From positions 301,392-365,391 of the forward strand of contig JAKVBI010000010.1 in the NCBI GenBank assembly GCA_022447545.1: DNA of 64,000 bases. The letters run 5' to 3'. Below are positions 40,093 to 48,575 of this stretch, piece after piece. This DNA is from Myxococcota bacterium. GTDB taxonomy: Bacteria > Myxococcota_A > UBA9160 > SMWR01. Numbering within the stretch: position 1 is the stretch's first letter; each line of letters begins with the position of its first letter. Both the position numbers and the translations under genes were made by a program. The notes beneath the pieces were generated by a model. It was not told the DNA's origin, did no database searches, and saw only the letters and a list, made by a program, of their open reading frames with translations.

Positions 40093-40400
40093 CCAAGGCC
40101 GACATCGTCGAGCAGATCTATGAACAGGTGGGATTCTCGAAGAAAGAATCGGCTGAACTCGTAGAGAAGGTCTTTGACTCCATCAAAGAAACCCTGGCCG
40201 AGGGCGAGAAGGTCAAGATCTCAGGATTCGGAAATTTCGTCGTACGTTGCAAAAACGCTCGAAAAGGCCGGAACCCCCAAACGGGGCAGGAGATCCTCCT
40301 CGAGGCTCGACGTGTTCTGACCTTCAAACCGAGCCTGGTCCTCAAGAACGTGCTGAACGGAGAGGATGCTCCAGAGCCGGGTTGGGAAGACGAGGACTGA
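40089..40400 (+). CDS. ihfA: Integration host factor alpha subunit
   Basis: A 103-residue HU/IHF-family DNA-bending protein. MTKADIVEQIYEQVGFSKKE and the DNA-binding arm GEKVKISGFGNFVVRCKNAR with KGRNPQTGQEI are the IHF-alpha signatures. It is translated from an ATGA overlap with pheT, an order shared by gamma- and deltaproteobacteria. The acidic C-terminal tail of about 15 residues is longer than in E. coli. The beta partner is not in the window. Confidence 0.95.
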   Translation: MTKADIVEQIYEQVGFSKKESAELVEKVFDSIKETLAEGEKVKISGFGNFVVRCKNARKGRNPQTGQEILLEARRVLTFKPSLVLKNVLNGEDAPEPGWEDED

Positions 40401-40446
40401 ACCCAGATCCCGGGCGCGAGACGAGGCGATCCGATGAGGGGGGCTC

Positions 40447-40821
40447 ATGGAAGATCGGGACGACATCCACGCCAGCGCTGACGGCGCAAAGAAGCGCTAC
40501 TACCGGATCGGCGAGGTGAGTCGGATCACCGGTGTGAAGTCGTACGTGCTTCGCTACTGGGAGTCCGAATTCCGCTGGATGGCGCCGCAGAAATCCCGCT
40601 CGAAACAGCGCCTGTACCGTCAGCGCGACATTGAGATGATTCTATTGATCAAGAAACTCCTCCACGAGCAGCGATACACCATCGCAGGCGCGAGGAAAAA
40701 AATCGCTGAGCTCGGCGCGACCAAGGCTCGGGATTCCGGCGGCCTGGCCATCGAGACCAACCACCGAGCGCGCTACCGCAAGATTCGCGAGGAACTGACA
40801 GCCATCCGCGCAATGCTCTGA
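40447..40821 (+). CDS. MerR-family regulator downstream of ihfA
   Basis: A 124-residue protein with a MerR-like winged helix at about 18-88: KRYYRIGEVSRITGVKSYVL and RYWESEFRWMAPQKSRSKQR. The tryptophan-serine wing and the ILLIKKLLHEQRYTIAGARK helix are typical of the small MerR protein that follows ihfA in deltaproteobacteria. A short coiled-coil tail follows. No ligand-binding cysteines are present. The regulated genes are unknown. It is probably cotranscribed with ihfA (46-base gap). Confidence 0.9.
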   Translation: MEDRDDIHASADGAKKRYYRIGEVSRITGVKSYVLRYWESEFRWMAPQKSRSKQRLYRQRDIEMILLIKKLLHEQRYTIAGARKKIAELGATKARDSGGLAIETNHRARYRKIREELTAIRAML

Positions 40822-40936
40822 TCCTCCCCACATTTTTCGGCAAAAGGTCTCTCAACTCCTCGAAAAGATTCGATTGGGTACCCTCGACCGAGCCAGCGGT
40901 CTTCAGTTTCCCGGACCGGCGCTCGATGGAGCACCC

Positions 40937-41998
40937 ATGAGTCCGCGTCCGCGAAAGTCGCTGCCGAGACGGCGAGGCCCGACCTTTTCACCGCCCGCTC
41001 GAGACCGAGGCAGCCACGGAGGGGGCAACCCATTCGAACTGTCGGCCGACCTTCAGGTCTACGTTCCCAGGTCCGCGGTCGAAGCGCGGCTGGATCAATT
41101 GCTGCGGAGCCTGAGCAACCAGTGCCAGATCCTGACTCTGACGGGTCCGGCGGGATACGGGAAGACCCTGCTTCTGCGGGCACTGGCCGACCGGATCGTC
41201 AATGAAGTGGGAGTGGTCCTTCTCGTCGGGGACGGTCTCACTCCCGCGGAATTGTGCGCGCGTGCACTCGGGCGCATGAAGGTACCCAGCGACGGCCATT
41301 CCGTGAGTTCCTTCCGGGATTGCGCCCGGAGTCTAGCCTCGGACGACAAGATGCTGGTTCTCTTGCTCGACGATGCAACCACCCTCGATCCGACGACGGT
41401 AGATTTTCTGGTAGGTCTGGTGGAAGAACTCCAAGGCGCGTTGCGGGTGGTGTTCTGCGCAACGGACGGGCCCCGATCTACCGCCCTGATCCGCCGATTG
41501 CCAGAATCGACCGTTTCGATTCGATTCGATGAACCGATGAGCGCCGAAGAGGTCGAGGATCTGGTGGAGTCTCGTTTGGCCTGGAGCCGAGCCGGCTCGG
41601 AGATGCGCGCATGGTTTGACGAAAACACCGTATCGCAACTGCACGCGAAGACCGGGGGCGTGCCCAAGCTCGTCCTCATCGCGGCGAGTGCCATCGCAAG
41701 CCAGAGATCCGGTCCACGTACAGGCACGGATCCCATGGGCCGTGGCGCCCTCCGCCGGAGGATGCGTGCGGCCGAGCGCATGGGAAGGCCCATGGGCTCC
41801 GAATTTTCACGACCTGCAAAAAACGTTTTTCGGAGGCGGGGAGGGCGTACGGATGTGTGGACGGTCCTGCTCTACTCGATGATCCTGGCACTGGGTGTGA
41901 TGGCTCTGATGCTCGCTCGGCCGGGCAACCTGGAAGGTCCGGTCCCATCCGACCCGCGCACGGTGGCCGCCGGGAAGTCTTCGGGGGCTAGCCCGTAG
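40937..41998 (+). CDS. ExeA-like AAA ATPase with C-terminal membrane anchor
   Basis: About 353 residues from ATG 40937, which follows GGAG at 40928-40931; a TTG 63 bases earlier is less likely. After a basic, low-complexity N-terminus (1-40), the ATPase domain has Walker A TLTGPAGYGKTLLLRAL and Walker B MLVLLLDDAT, then a KTGGVPKLV sensor-2-like segment. An arginine-rich linker leads to one membrane helix (about 318-337, LLYSMILALGVMALMLA) and a short periplasmic tail. ExeA and similar AAA proteins act in the assembly of secretion machinery or peptidoglycan-associated complexes. No partner such as ExeB is adjacent. Confidence 0.8.
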   Translation: MSPRPRKSLPRRRGPTFSPPARDRGSHGGGNPFELSADLQVYVPRSAVEARLDQLLRSLSNQCQILTLTGPAGYGKTLLLRALADRIVNEVGVVLLVGDGLTPAELCARALGRMKVPSDGHSVSSFRDCARSLASDDKMLVLLLDDATTLDPTTVDFLVGLVEELQGALRVVFCATDGPRSTALIRRLPESTVSIRFDEPMSAEEVEDLVESRLAWSRAGSEMRAWFDENTVSQLHAKTGGVPKLVLIAASAIASQRSGPRTGTDPMGRGALRRRMRAAERMGRPMGSEFSRPAKNVFRRRGGRTDVWTVLLYSMILALGVMALMLARPGNLEGPVPSDPRTVAAGKSSGASP

Positions 41999-42033
41999 AC
42001 ACGGGACACAACTCTCGCTAATCCTCCCGGAGT

Positions 42034-42110
42034 CGGGCCGTGGCGCAGCTTGGTAGCGCGCCTGACTGGGGGTCAGGAGGTCGCGAGTTCAAATCTCGCC
42101 GGCCCGACCA
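42034..42110 (+). tRNA. tRNA-Pro(GGG)
   Basis: A 77-base cloverleaf with CCA encoded. Acceptor strands CGGGCCG (42034-42040) and CGGCCCG (42100-42106) pair fully, discriminator A 42107. D-stem GCGC/GCGC, anticodon stem CCTGA/TCAGG with loop CTGGGGG, anticodon GGG at 42068-42070, and T-arm GCGAG/CTCGC with loop TTCAAAT are intact. It reads CCC and CCU. The 3' end of the minus-strand methyltransferase gene overlaps its T-arm. Confidence 0.97.
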
Positions 42111-42808
42111 CTTTCCATCTCCCGGTCGTTCTCAGCGCGTTGCGCCCCCACTCCCCGTTCGTTCTCCGGTGCGCGGACACCGTCAATGGGTTCGTGGGGT
42201 GTTTTCGAGTCCTTGCGGGCGCCGAGCGGCGTCGTCCAAAGAGAGATCGTGTGGAGGGCCGAGTCTTCGCGGGAGCGAAAGACCACGACCTCGTCGGCTG
42301 GAATGCCGTGGATACCAGCGTCGTGGGAAACGATGCGCGAACCGGGGCGCAGTTGCTCGAAGGCCGGCACCAGCGCCGTGACGAGTCTTGGGAGCAGATA
42401 GACCATGATGACATCGGCGGGCGCGAGGTCTACTTCGTAAATATCCCGTTCCTCGATGCGTATCCGACCATCCAGGCCGTTGGCCCGGACATTGCGTCGG
42501 GCCAGATCTGCCACCTCGGGGTCAATTTCGAACCCAACTCCCCTCGTTCCGTATTGCTTTGCAGCCGCGATGAGAATTCTCGCATCGCCACAACCGAGGT
42601 CGTAGACGACGTCCTCCCGGTGGAGCTGGGCGAGCCTCAACATCGCGCGAACGACGTCGTGTGGAGTGCCGACATAGACGATGTCCGGGCGGCGGGATGG
42701 CTTGGATTCCGGTCCTGAATATTGTGCGGGGCTTTCGTGACTTACGATCATCAGAATCAGTAGACCCGTCGCAATCGTCGCTCCTACTTGCGTCCGCTGA
42801 ATCTTCAT
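42089..42808 (-). CDS. Exported SAM-dependent methyltransferase
   Basis: A 239-residue protein. Residues 1-28 form a hydrophobic signal-like segment (TIATGLLILMIVSHESPAQ), so it may be exported or anchored. The SAM-binding motif VYDLGCGDARILIAAAKQYG lies at about 69-88, followed by GVGFEIDPEVADLARRN. The short motif DVIMVYLLPRL after it fits a family of secreted-looking methyltransferases, recognised from memory in marine deltaproteobacteria. ATG overlaps the TPR gene's stop (ATGA), so the two are translationally coupled. The stop TGA at 42091-42089 falls inside the antisense of tRNA-Pro, and the last 40 residues are low-complexity. Substrate unknown. Confidence 0.85.
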   Translation of the reverse strand: MKIQRTQVGATIATGLLILMIVSHESPAQYSGPESKPSRRPDIVYVGTPHDVVRAMLRLAQLHREDVVYDLGCGDARILIAAAKQYGTRGVGFEIDPEVADLARRNVRANGLDGRIRIEERDIYEVDLAPADVIMVYLLPRLVTALVPAFEQLRPGSRIVSHDAGIHGIPADEVVVFRSREDSALHTISLWTTPLGARKDSKTPHEPIDGVRAPENERGVGAQRAENDREMESGRAGEI

Positions 42809-45800
42809 GGCTGATTGAAGACCGCAGTCTCGGGCCTCTGTCGACGAAATCGGCGCACGGCATCTTCACTCAGCCCAGTTCCCCGGGCCCGAAGCACTTT
42901 CAAGTGCTCGAGGGGCACCAGGCGTTGAAGACCCTCACTCGAAACACCGGTTCCGTCGAGATTGAGGACTCGGAGGCTCGGAATCCGGGCAAGAGGCGTC
43001 AATGCCACATCGTCGATGGCCGTCTCGGCAAGTACCAAGACTTCGAGTCGAGGGAGGGGGGTCAACTTCTCCAATCCGGTGCTGTCGACCTCCAGCCCCT
43101 CTAGGTTCAGCGTGCGCAATGACCGCATGGACGCCAGCGATACGAACCCCATGGAGTCGACCCGAGATCCCTGCAGGGTGAGCACTTCCAGACTCTCGAG
43201 TGCCCTCAGGCGTTGAAGCCCCGCATTTCCGACCCGTGTGTGATCCAGGTACAGCCGTCGCAGCGACGCAAGCGCGGCGAGATGACCCATCCCTTCGTCT
43301 CCCACGAGCGTACGGCCCAGATCCACGCTCTCGAGAGAATTCAGCCCCGAAAGAACCGCCAGGTCATCGTCGCCTATGAAAGAGTCAATGGCCTTGAGGT
43401 GAAAGATCTTTCCGTTTTGGTCGCGAATCAGTACGACCCCCAGACTCTCGAGTTCCTCGAGGGACGCGGCGGGCGGCCGGTCCGAGGCGATCGCCACTTC
43501 GAAGTGGTCCCGTTGCACCCGGCCGAGGGCGGGGATTCCCTCGAGAGACAGACGCACCCAGAGCCACGCCCCGCGGGCTTCGTGGACCCATACCCGCGCG
43601 CCGCGGTGCAAAACCCCCTTGCCCCGGCCCTCTACGATGAAGGGCGTATCGTCGTGGAGGGCTCGGGCGACATCTCCCGCTACTGGGGGAACCGGCACCG
43701 CTTTGGGCTTCGACCCAGATGTCTCTTGGTTCGAGGCGGCCGGGGGCGGTGTGCTCTCCCTTGCTTCCCGAGCCCGGGCGATTGCCTCGAGGAGAGAGGG
43801 ATTTCGGACTTCACCTCGGGCCACCAAATTCTCGGCGAGTTCGAGAGTCACATCGGCATCACCGAGTTCCGCGTGATTCTTGAATAGTTCGTACAGATCC
43901 AGGACGACAATCAGCGAATCCGGATCGATGGTGCGCGCAACGCGGTAGTGGACCCGTGCCTGCTCGGGTCGACCGTCATGGAGGGCCAGACGTGCCCTGA
44001 CGACGAAGAGTTCTGCCGACACGAACCCCTCGATCGCTGAATCCTCCAGCAGTTTTCGGGCCGCCTCCCAACGGCCGTCGCTCGTGTACTCGGCGGCCAA
44101 AAGCACCCGGGTCTCTCGATCGTCGGGAGCTAGACCGCGAACGACCTCGAGGTGTCGAAGTGCTGCTCCCGAGTCTCCGTCGGCGCGGAGGATCTTGGCC
44201 AACTCCCGATGCGCGAAGGCGATCTCGCCAGGGGAACCTGCCGACGGGCGGGCCCGAGCGATCGCCTCGCGCAGTTGCACACGTGCCTCGTCGACTCGCC
44301 CGACTTGCTGGAGTGCGATGCTCAGCGCGTTGTAGGCCGCCAACCGGCTGGGGTCGAGGTCTCGTCCCATTTGATAAAGCTCAATGGCACCTTCGGGGTC
44401 GCCGCGGCGCAGGGCGACATCGCCCAGGCCCAGGCGAGGTGGTGCCCAGGTCGGAGCGCCGCGCAAGGAGTCGACGAACAGCGATTCTGCGTCATCTAGA
44501 CGGCCTACCTTCAAATAGGCCCGTGCGAGATGATTGAGGGACCGGTAACTCTCGGGATTGACCTCCACGATGCGCTCATGGAGGTTCAGAGAATTGCTCC
44601 AAAAGCCCACCTGATGTCTCGCCACCAGCGCAAGGGCCGCGAGTGCGAGTACGGCAGCGAGGCTGAGACCGCGACGCGCCCGTCTCGTCGCACCGAACAA
44701 GTCATACATCCCCCAGCTGAGTGCGATACAGAGACCGATCTGCGGAATGTAGGTGTAGCGGTCCGCGTGCGCCTGCATCCCGACTTGGACGATTCCAATG
44801 ACGGGAACCAGCGTGCCGAGATACCAGAACCAGCCCACCGCCAGGTAAGGGCGGCGCTTGAGGCACCACAAGCTCCCCGCGCTCACCCCGATCACCCATA
44901 TTCCCGCCAGAATGGCGCGCCATGGGTCGACGAGTTGCAGAGGGTGCAGGTAAAAAGCTGCCAGTTGGCTGGGCCACAGGCTCTGGCGGAAATAGATCCA
45001 ATAGGAATCGAGGGCGTTGAGCAGGCGCAATTCCAGCCCCAGATGTTCCGTTGGGTACATGGCGCCAATGTCGCCCTGCGTCCGGAGGGTGACCCACGAC
45101 GCACCTGCTACCAGGGCCAGGAGTGGCAGCTTCTCGAGGACTCGTTTGCCGAGGCTCGTGAAGTCCATGGGACGCAGGCGAAGCCGCCCCAGCGGCCAGA
45201 CGTCGAGGAGCAGCAACAACGCGGGAAGGGTGACCAGCATGGGTTTCGCCAGCAGCCCTGCCGTGAAGGCCAGCAGGACCGGAAGCCGGCGGAGCAGGCT
45301 GGGTGGGCCGCTCGTATATCGGGCGTACAGGTAGAGAGTCGCCATTGCCAGGGCACCGCTGAGGACGTCCTTGCGCTCCGAGATCCATGCCACGGATTCC
45401 ACGTGGAGAGGATGGAGAGCAAACACCGCCGCCACGAAGGCGCTCCGCCCACAGGCACCCGTCATGCGCTGCAGGGCGGCGTATAACAGCAGAGAACCGA
45501 GGATGTGGAGTCCGAGGCTGTGAAGCGCGTACCCAGGGGCCCACAGCCCAAACAGTGCGTAATCGATCCGAAGGGAGAGGGCGGTCAACGGAATCCAATT
45601 GCCGAGAATGGGCTTCGTGGCGTCGTGGATCAGCCAGGTCCAGGTGAGCGGCGCCCTCAATTGAGGGTTCTCGACCACGCTTCGGAGATCGTCGAAATCG
45701 ACGAAATCGTGCCCTGCTACCGGGGAGTAGACCCCCGCGGTGGCTACTGCGATGGCAACGGCGAACCACGTTCCAAGCCCCGGCATGCCCACGCGCGCTA

Positions 45801-45810
45801 GGCTAGCCAA
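42805..45810 (-). CDS. Four-part fusion: TMTC-like membrane glycosyltransferase, TPR, SH3-like and leucine-rich repeats
   Basis: A 1001-residue protein. Residues 1-400 are a multi-pass GT-C-like region: an aspartate pair in the first loop (FVDFDDLRSVVENP), HPLHVESVAWISERKDVLSG and QAHADRYTYIPQIGL are typical of bacterial TMTC-type O-mannosyltransferase homologues. Residues about 403-680 contain tetratricopeptide repeats. A Pro/Ala linker leads to an SH3-like segment (about 722-775, VLHRGARVWVHEARGAWLWV). Residues about 805-995 hold seven to eight leucine-rich repeats of about 24 residues (LxxLxxLxxLxLxxTxVxDxGL). The last two modules are unexpected in this family. Mannosylation of an exported protein is inference. 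Confidence 0.85.
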   Translation of the reverse strand: MASLARVGMPGLGTWFAVAIAVATAGVYSPVAGHDFVDFDDLRSVVENPQLRAPLTWTWLIHDATKPILGNWIPLTALSLRIDYALFGLWAPGYALHSLGLHILGSLLLYAALQRMTGACGRSAFVAAVFALHPLHVESVAWISERKDVLSGALAMATLYLYARYTSGPPSLLRRLPVLLAFTAGLLAKPMLVTLPALLLLLDVWPLGRLRLRPMDFTSLGKRVLEKLPLLALVAGASWVTLRTQGDIGAMYPTEHLGLELRLLNALDSYWIYFRQSLWPSQLAAFYLHPLQLVDPWRAILAGIWVIGVSAGSLWCLKRRPYLAVGWFWYLGTLVPVIGIVQVGMQAHADRYTYIPQIGLCIALSWGMYDLFGATRRARRGLSLAAVLALAALALVARHQVGFWSNSLNLHERIVEVNPESYRSLNHLARAYLKVGRLDDAESLFVDSLRGAPTWAPPRLGLGDVALRRGDPEGAIELYQMGRDLDPSRLAAYNALSIALQQVGRVDEARVQLREAIARARPSAGSPGEIAFAHRELAKILRADGDSGAALRHLEVVRGLAPDDRETRVLLAAEYTSDGRWEAARKLLEDSAIEGFVSAELFVVRARLALHDGRPEQARVHYRVARTIDPDSLIVVLDLYELFKNHAELGDADVTLELAENLVARGEVRNPSLLEAIARAREARESTPPPAASNQETSGSKPKAVPVPPVAGDVARALHDDTPFIVEGRGKGVLHRGARVWVHEARGAWLWVRLSLEGIPALGRVQRDHFEVAIASDRPPAASLEELESLGVVLIRDQNGKIFHLKAIDSFIGDDDLAVLSGLNSLESVDLGRTLVGDEGMGHLAALASLRRLYLDHTRVGNAGLQRLRALESLEVLTLQGSRVDSMGFVSLASMRSLRTLNLEGLEVDSTGLEKLTPLPRLEVLVLAETAIDDVALTPLARIPSLRVLNLDGTGVSSEGLQRLVPLEHLKVLRARGTGLSEDAVRRFRRQRPETAVFNQP

Positions 45811-45946
45811 CCCGACTCGGTCTCAGGCCCGGTGCCTGCCGGGCTCGCCCTTGGGCGCCTGGGCCGAATGGCCGATAGGGGGGATGAGGCGACGTTGGGC
45901 CTGGTCCAGCGAGAGGGGCGCGGCGCTCTGTTGAAACCGCGCGGAA

Positions 45947-46951
45947 ATGGCGGTGAATATGAGTTTGAGCAGTCAGCGGGTAGTCGTCGTGGGCGGAGCC
46001 GGTTTCCTCGGTTCCCATCTGATCGATCGCTTGATCTCCGCAGGCCACTGGGTGATCTGCGTTGACAACTATTTCACAGGCCACAAACGCAACCTCGCAC
46101 ATCTCCATAATCATCCGCGTCTGGAGACCATTCGCCACGACATCACCGAGCCGATCCTTCTGGAGGCCGACTGGATCTTCAATCTCGCCTGCCCGGCCTC
46201 GCCTATCCACTACCAGTACAACCCGATCAAAACCATCAAGACCTCGGTAATGGGAGCCCTGAATTGTCTGGGCCTGGCCAAGCGTGTGCGAGCGCGAATC
46301 CTCCAGGCCAGTACGAGTGAGGTCTATGGCGATCCAGACGTGCACCCCCAGTCCGAGGAGTACTGGGGCCGGGTCAACCCCATCGGCATTCGTTCCTGTT
46401 ACGACGAGGGCAAACGCTGCGCGGAAGCGTTGTTCATGGACTATCACCGCTCCAACGATGTGGACATTCGAATCGTTCGTATTTTCAATACCTATGGCCC
46501 TCGCATGGCTTTCGACGATGGGCGTGTGGTCAGCAACTTCATCAGCCAGTCTCTCCGAGACCTCCCTCTCACGATCTACGGCGATGGACAGCAGACTCGA
46601 TCCTTTTGCTTCGTCGACGACCTGATCGAGGGAATCCTCAGGCTGATGGAATACGAGGGCCCGAGCTGCCACGAACCCCACAACATTGGCAATCCGGCAG
46701 AGTTCTCGATGCTCAAATTGGCCGAGGAGGTTCAGCGCCAGGTGGGCACGGACCTCCCTCTGGAATTCGCACCCGCTCCCCAAGACGATCCGCTCCAACG
46801 GCGACCGGACATCCGTCGCGCCCAAGAGCATCTAGGGTGGGAGCCAACTCAGGATCTCGCGACGGGCCTAGCTCGGACGATCGCGGATTTTCGGGAACGC
46901 CTGGCCGCCGGCGAGACCGGCATTTATCCATCCCGCCAGACCGCTCGCTGA
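45947..46951 (+). CDS. uxs: UDP-glucuronate decarboxylase (UDP-xylose synthase)
   Basis: A 334-residue extended SDR enzyme; ATG 45959 would shorten it by four residues. The NAD motif is [13 protein letters not shown], and [13 protein letters not shown] is the family-specific segment. The active site reads STSEVYGDP, then CYDEGKR with the Tyr-x3-Lys pair. FNTYGPRM and GDGQQTRSF are further UXS signatures. It converts UDP-glucuronate to UDP-xylose for glycans. The gene is divergent from the TMTC fusion across a 136-base gap. Confidence 0.93.
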   Translation: MAVNMSLSSQRVVVVGGAGFLGSHLIDRLISAGHWVICVDNYFTGHKRNLAHLHNHPRLETIRHDITEPILLEADWIFNLACPASPIHYQYNPIKTIKTSVMGALNCLGLAKRVRARILQASTSEVYGDPDVHPQSEEYWGRVNPIGIRSCYDEGKRCAEALFMDYHRSNDVDIRIVRIFNTYGPRMAFDDGRVVSNFISQSLRDLPLTIYGDGQQTRSFCFVDDLIEGILRLMEYEGPSCHEPHNIGNPAEFSMLKLAEEVQRQVGTDLPLEFAPAPQDDPLQRRPDIRRAQEHLGWEPTQDLATGLARTIADFRERLAAGETGIYPSRQTAR

Positions 46952-46960
46952 CGCTGTACC

Positions 46961-47013
46961 TCCCCCTTTGGGGGGAAACCCGGTTGCAAAATGTGGGTGA
47001 TGGAGTTTCCCCC
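46961..47013 (+). other. Two mutually exclusive hairpins between uxs and pcm
   Basis: TCCCCC (46961-46966) can pair with GGGGGA (46971-46976) around TTTG. Alternatively, GGGGGAAAC (46971-46979) pairs perfectly with GTTTCCCCC (47005-47013). The shared strand means only one can form. There is no T-run, so neither is a standard terminator. The gap from uxs to the pcm start is 182 bases. Confidence 0.35.
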
Positions 47014-47133
47014 GGTTAAGGTCTACCTTTGCCATCGAAGCTTCTCTCCCCCCGGAACGCAGCTCCGGGCGCTCAGGCGTCCGGATGGCGTTGCAGCTCC
47101 GATCGACGAGGCTTCGAAGATGGGGGGATGCGG

Positions 47134-47820
47134 ATGTCGAGGCGAAACGCCACGACCCAGCCAGAGCTCGCGGGCCGTTCCGAGATGAAGATTCCTCGAC
47201 GGCGAATGGTCGAGCGACTGGCGGCTTCGGGTCTACGCGACAAACGGGTGTTGGCAGCACTGAACGAAGTTCCAAGGCACGAATTGATTCCCTCGGCGCT
47301 GCGGGGGGCCGCCTATCGTGAAGCCGCCCTGCCCATTGGTGAGGGGCAGACCATCTCCGCCCCAAGAGTGGTCGCCGCCATGACCGCTGCACTTCAGCTA
47401 CGTGGCAACGAAGAAGTCTTGGAGATCGGGACGGGCTCTGGCTATCAGGCTGCCGTTCTTTCACGGCTGGCCGCTCGGGTAGTCACCGTCGAACGACATC
47501 CGAAGCTGGTAGAACACGCGCGCGAGGCACTGATGCGCCTGGGCATAACGAACGTAGAGGTCCACCTTGGAGACGGGTCGCAGGGCAGAGGTAGCGACGG
47601 GCCCTTTGATGCCATCATCGTGACGGCCGGGGGGCCCTCGGTCCCCGAACCCCTGCTGGAGCAACTCTCGCTGGGGGGAGCTCTGGTCGGGCCCTTCGGT
47701 CCCCGCTCCAAGCAATGGTTGATGCGGTTTCGCCGTCGTTCGCGTCGGGCATTCGCAAGGGAAAAACTCGGTCGTTGTCGCTTCGTCGACCTGGTGGGTT
47801 CACACGGATGGGCTGCCTAG
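47134..47820 (+). CDS. pcm: Protein-L-isoaspartate O-methyltransferase
   Basis: A 228-residue repair enzyme that methylates isoaspartyl residues in damaged proteins. The family opening is RRRMVERLAASGLRDKRVLA and PRHELIP, followed by the SAM motif VLEIGTGSGYQAAVLSRLA. PIGEGQTISAPRVVA is the substrate-side motif. ATG 47134 was preferred: the G-run at 47122-47127 leaves a 6-base spacer. ATG 47128 and a longer upstream reading are possible. It overlaps the lipoprotein gene by 13 bases, as in the conserved pcm-nlpD arrangement. Confidence 0.93.
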   Translation: MSRRNATTQPELAGRSEMKIPRRRMVERLAASGLRDKRVLAALNEVPRHELIPSALRGAAYREAALPIGEGQTISAPRVVAAMTAALQLRGNEEVLEIGTGSGYQAAVLSRLAARVVTVERHPKLVEHAREALMRLGITNVEVHLGDGSQGRGSDGPFDAIIVTAGGPSVPEPLLEQLSLGGALVGPFGPRSKQWLMRFRRRSRRAFAREKLGRCRFVDLVGSHGWAA

Positions 47821-48539
47821 AACGCCAGGCGCATCCGCGACTGCAACGGGTCCTTCATTCCTTCCTGACTGCCTGGGTGGTCGGATTTTTGGGATGGGGG
47901 TGTGCGACGACCGGTTCGGGCGTCGAGCATGTGGTCAAACCCGGAGAGAACCTGTACCGAATCTCCCAATATTACGGCGTGGGCGTCGCGACGATTCGCC
48001 GCGAGAACCGCATTCGCGACGTCAGAAAACTGACAGCGGGAACCCGACTCTGGATACCCGGTGCCCGGAAAAAACCGCCGGCCGGACCGGTTCCGGGAAC
48101 GAGCGCGCGTCCGGCGGGATCCAAGCAACCGTCGAAAAGTGATGCGAATCGAGCTCGTCGCGAGTGGAATCTCGCATTTCAATGGCCGGTCAAGGGATAC
48201 TTGAGTTCGCGCTACGGTCAGCGTCGGGGGCGCCCGCACGAGGGGATCGACATCGCAGCAAAATCCGGAACGCCGATCCATGCCGCGGAGTCCGGGCGCG
48301 TGATCCACAGTGGCTTCGGGCTCGGAGCGTATGGTCGAGTGGTGATCGTCAAGCACGTCGGCGATTATTCGACCGTGTATGCACACAACCGGAAAAACTA
48401 CGTGCGTAAGGGAGATTTCGTAGAAAAGGGGCAGAAGATCGCCGAGTTGGGCGCCACGGGGAATGCCACGGGGCCCCACCTTCATTTCGAGATCCGGCAC
48501 CGCAATTCAGCCGCCGATCCTCTTTCCTACCTCCCATGA
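47808..48539 (+). CDS. nlpD: NlpD-like LysM/M23 lipoprotein
   Basis: A 243-residue protein. A signal sequence ends in GFLGWGC, a lipobox, so lipidation at Cys about residue 33 is expected. A LysM domain (about 42-88, HVVKPGENLYRISQYYGVGV) binds peptidoglycan. The C-terminal M23/LytM domain (about 130-243) has HEGID, YAHN and HLHFEI, that is, all zinc and catalytic residues. In E. coli NlpD these are degenerate and the protein activates amidase AmiC. Here direct endopeptidase activity is possible. Translation is coupled to pcm. Confidence 0.93.
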   Translation: MGCLERQAHPRLQRVLHSFLTAWVVGFLGWGCATTGSGVEHVVKPGENLYRISQYYGVGVATIRRENRIRDVRKLTAGTRLWIPGARKKPPAGPVPGTSARPAGSKQPSKSDANRARREWNLAFQWPVKGYLSSRYGQRRGRPHEGIDIAAKSGTPIHAAESGRVIHSGFGLGAYGRVVIVKHVGDYSTVYAHNRKNYVRKGDFVEKGQKIAELGATGNATGPHLHFEIRHRNSAADPLSYLP

Positions 48540-48575
48540 TCGCCGATCGGGTTTCGTGAAAATGGGGGAGGAGCA

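Noticed and set aside
44530-45486. 318-codon plus-strand frame opposite the TMTC fusion
   Set aside because: Rich in Gln, Arg and Glu, no domain; the minus strand carries the recognisable TMTC signatures.
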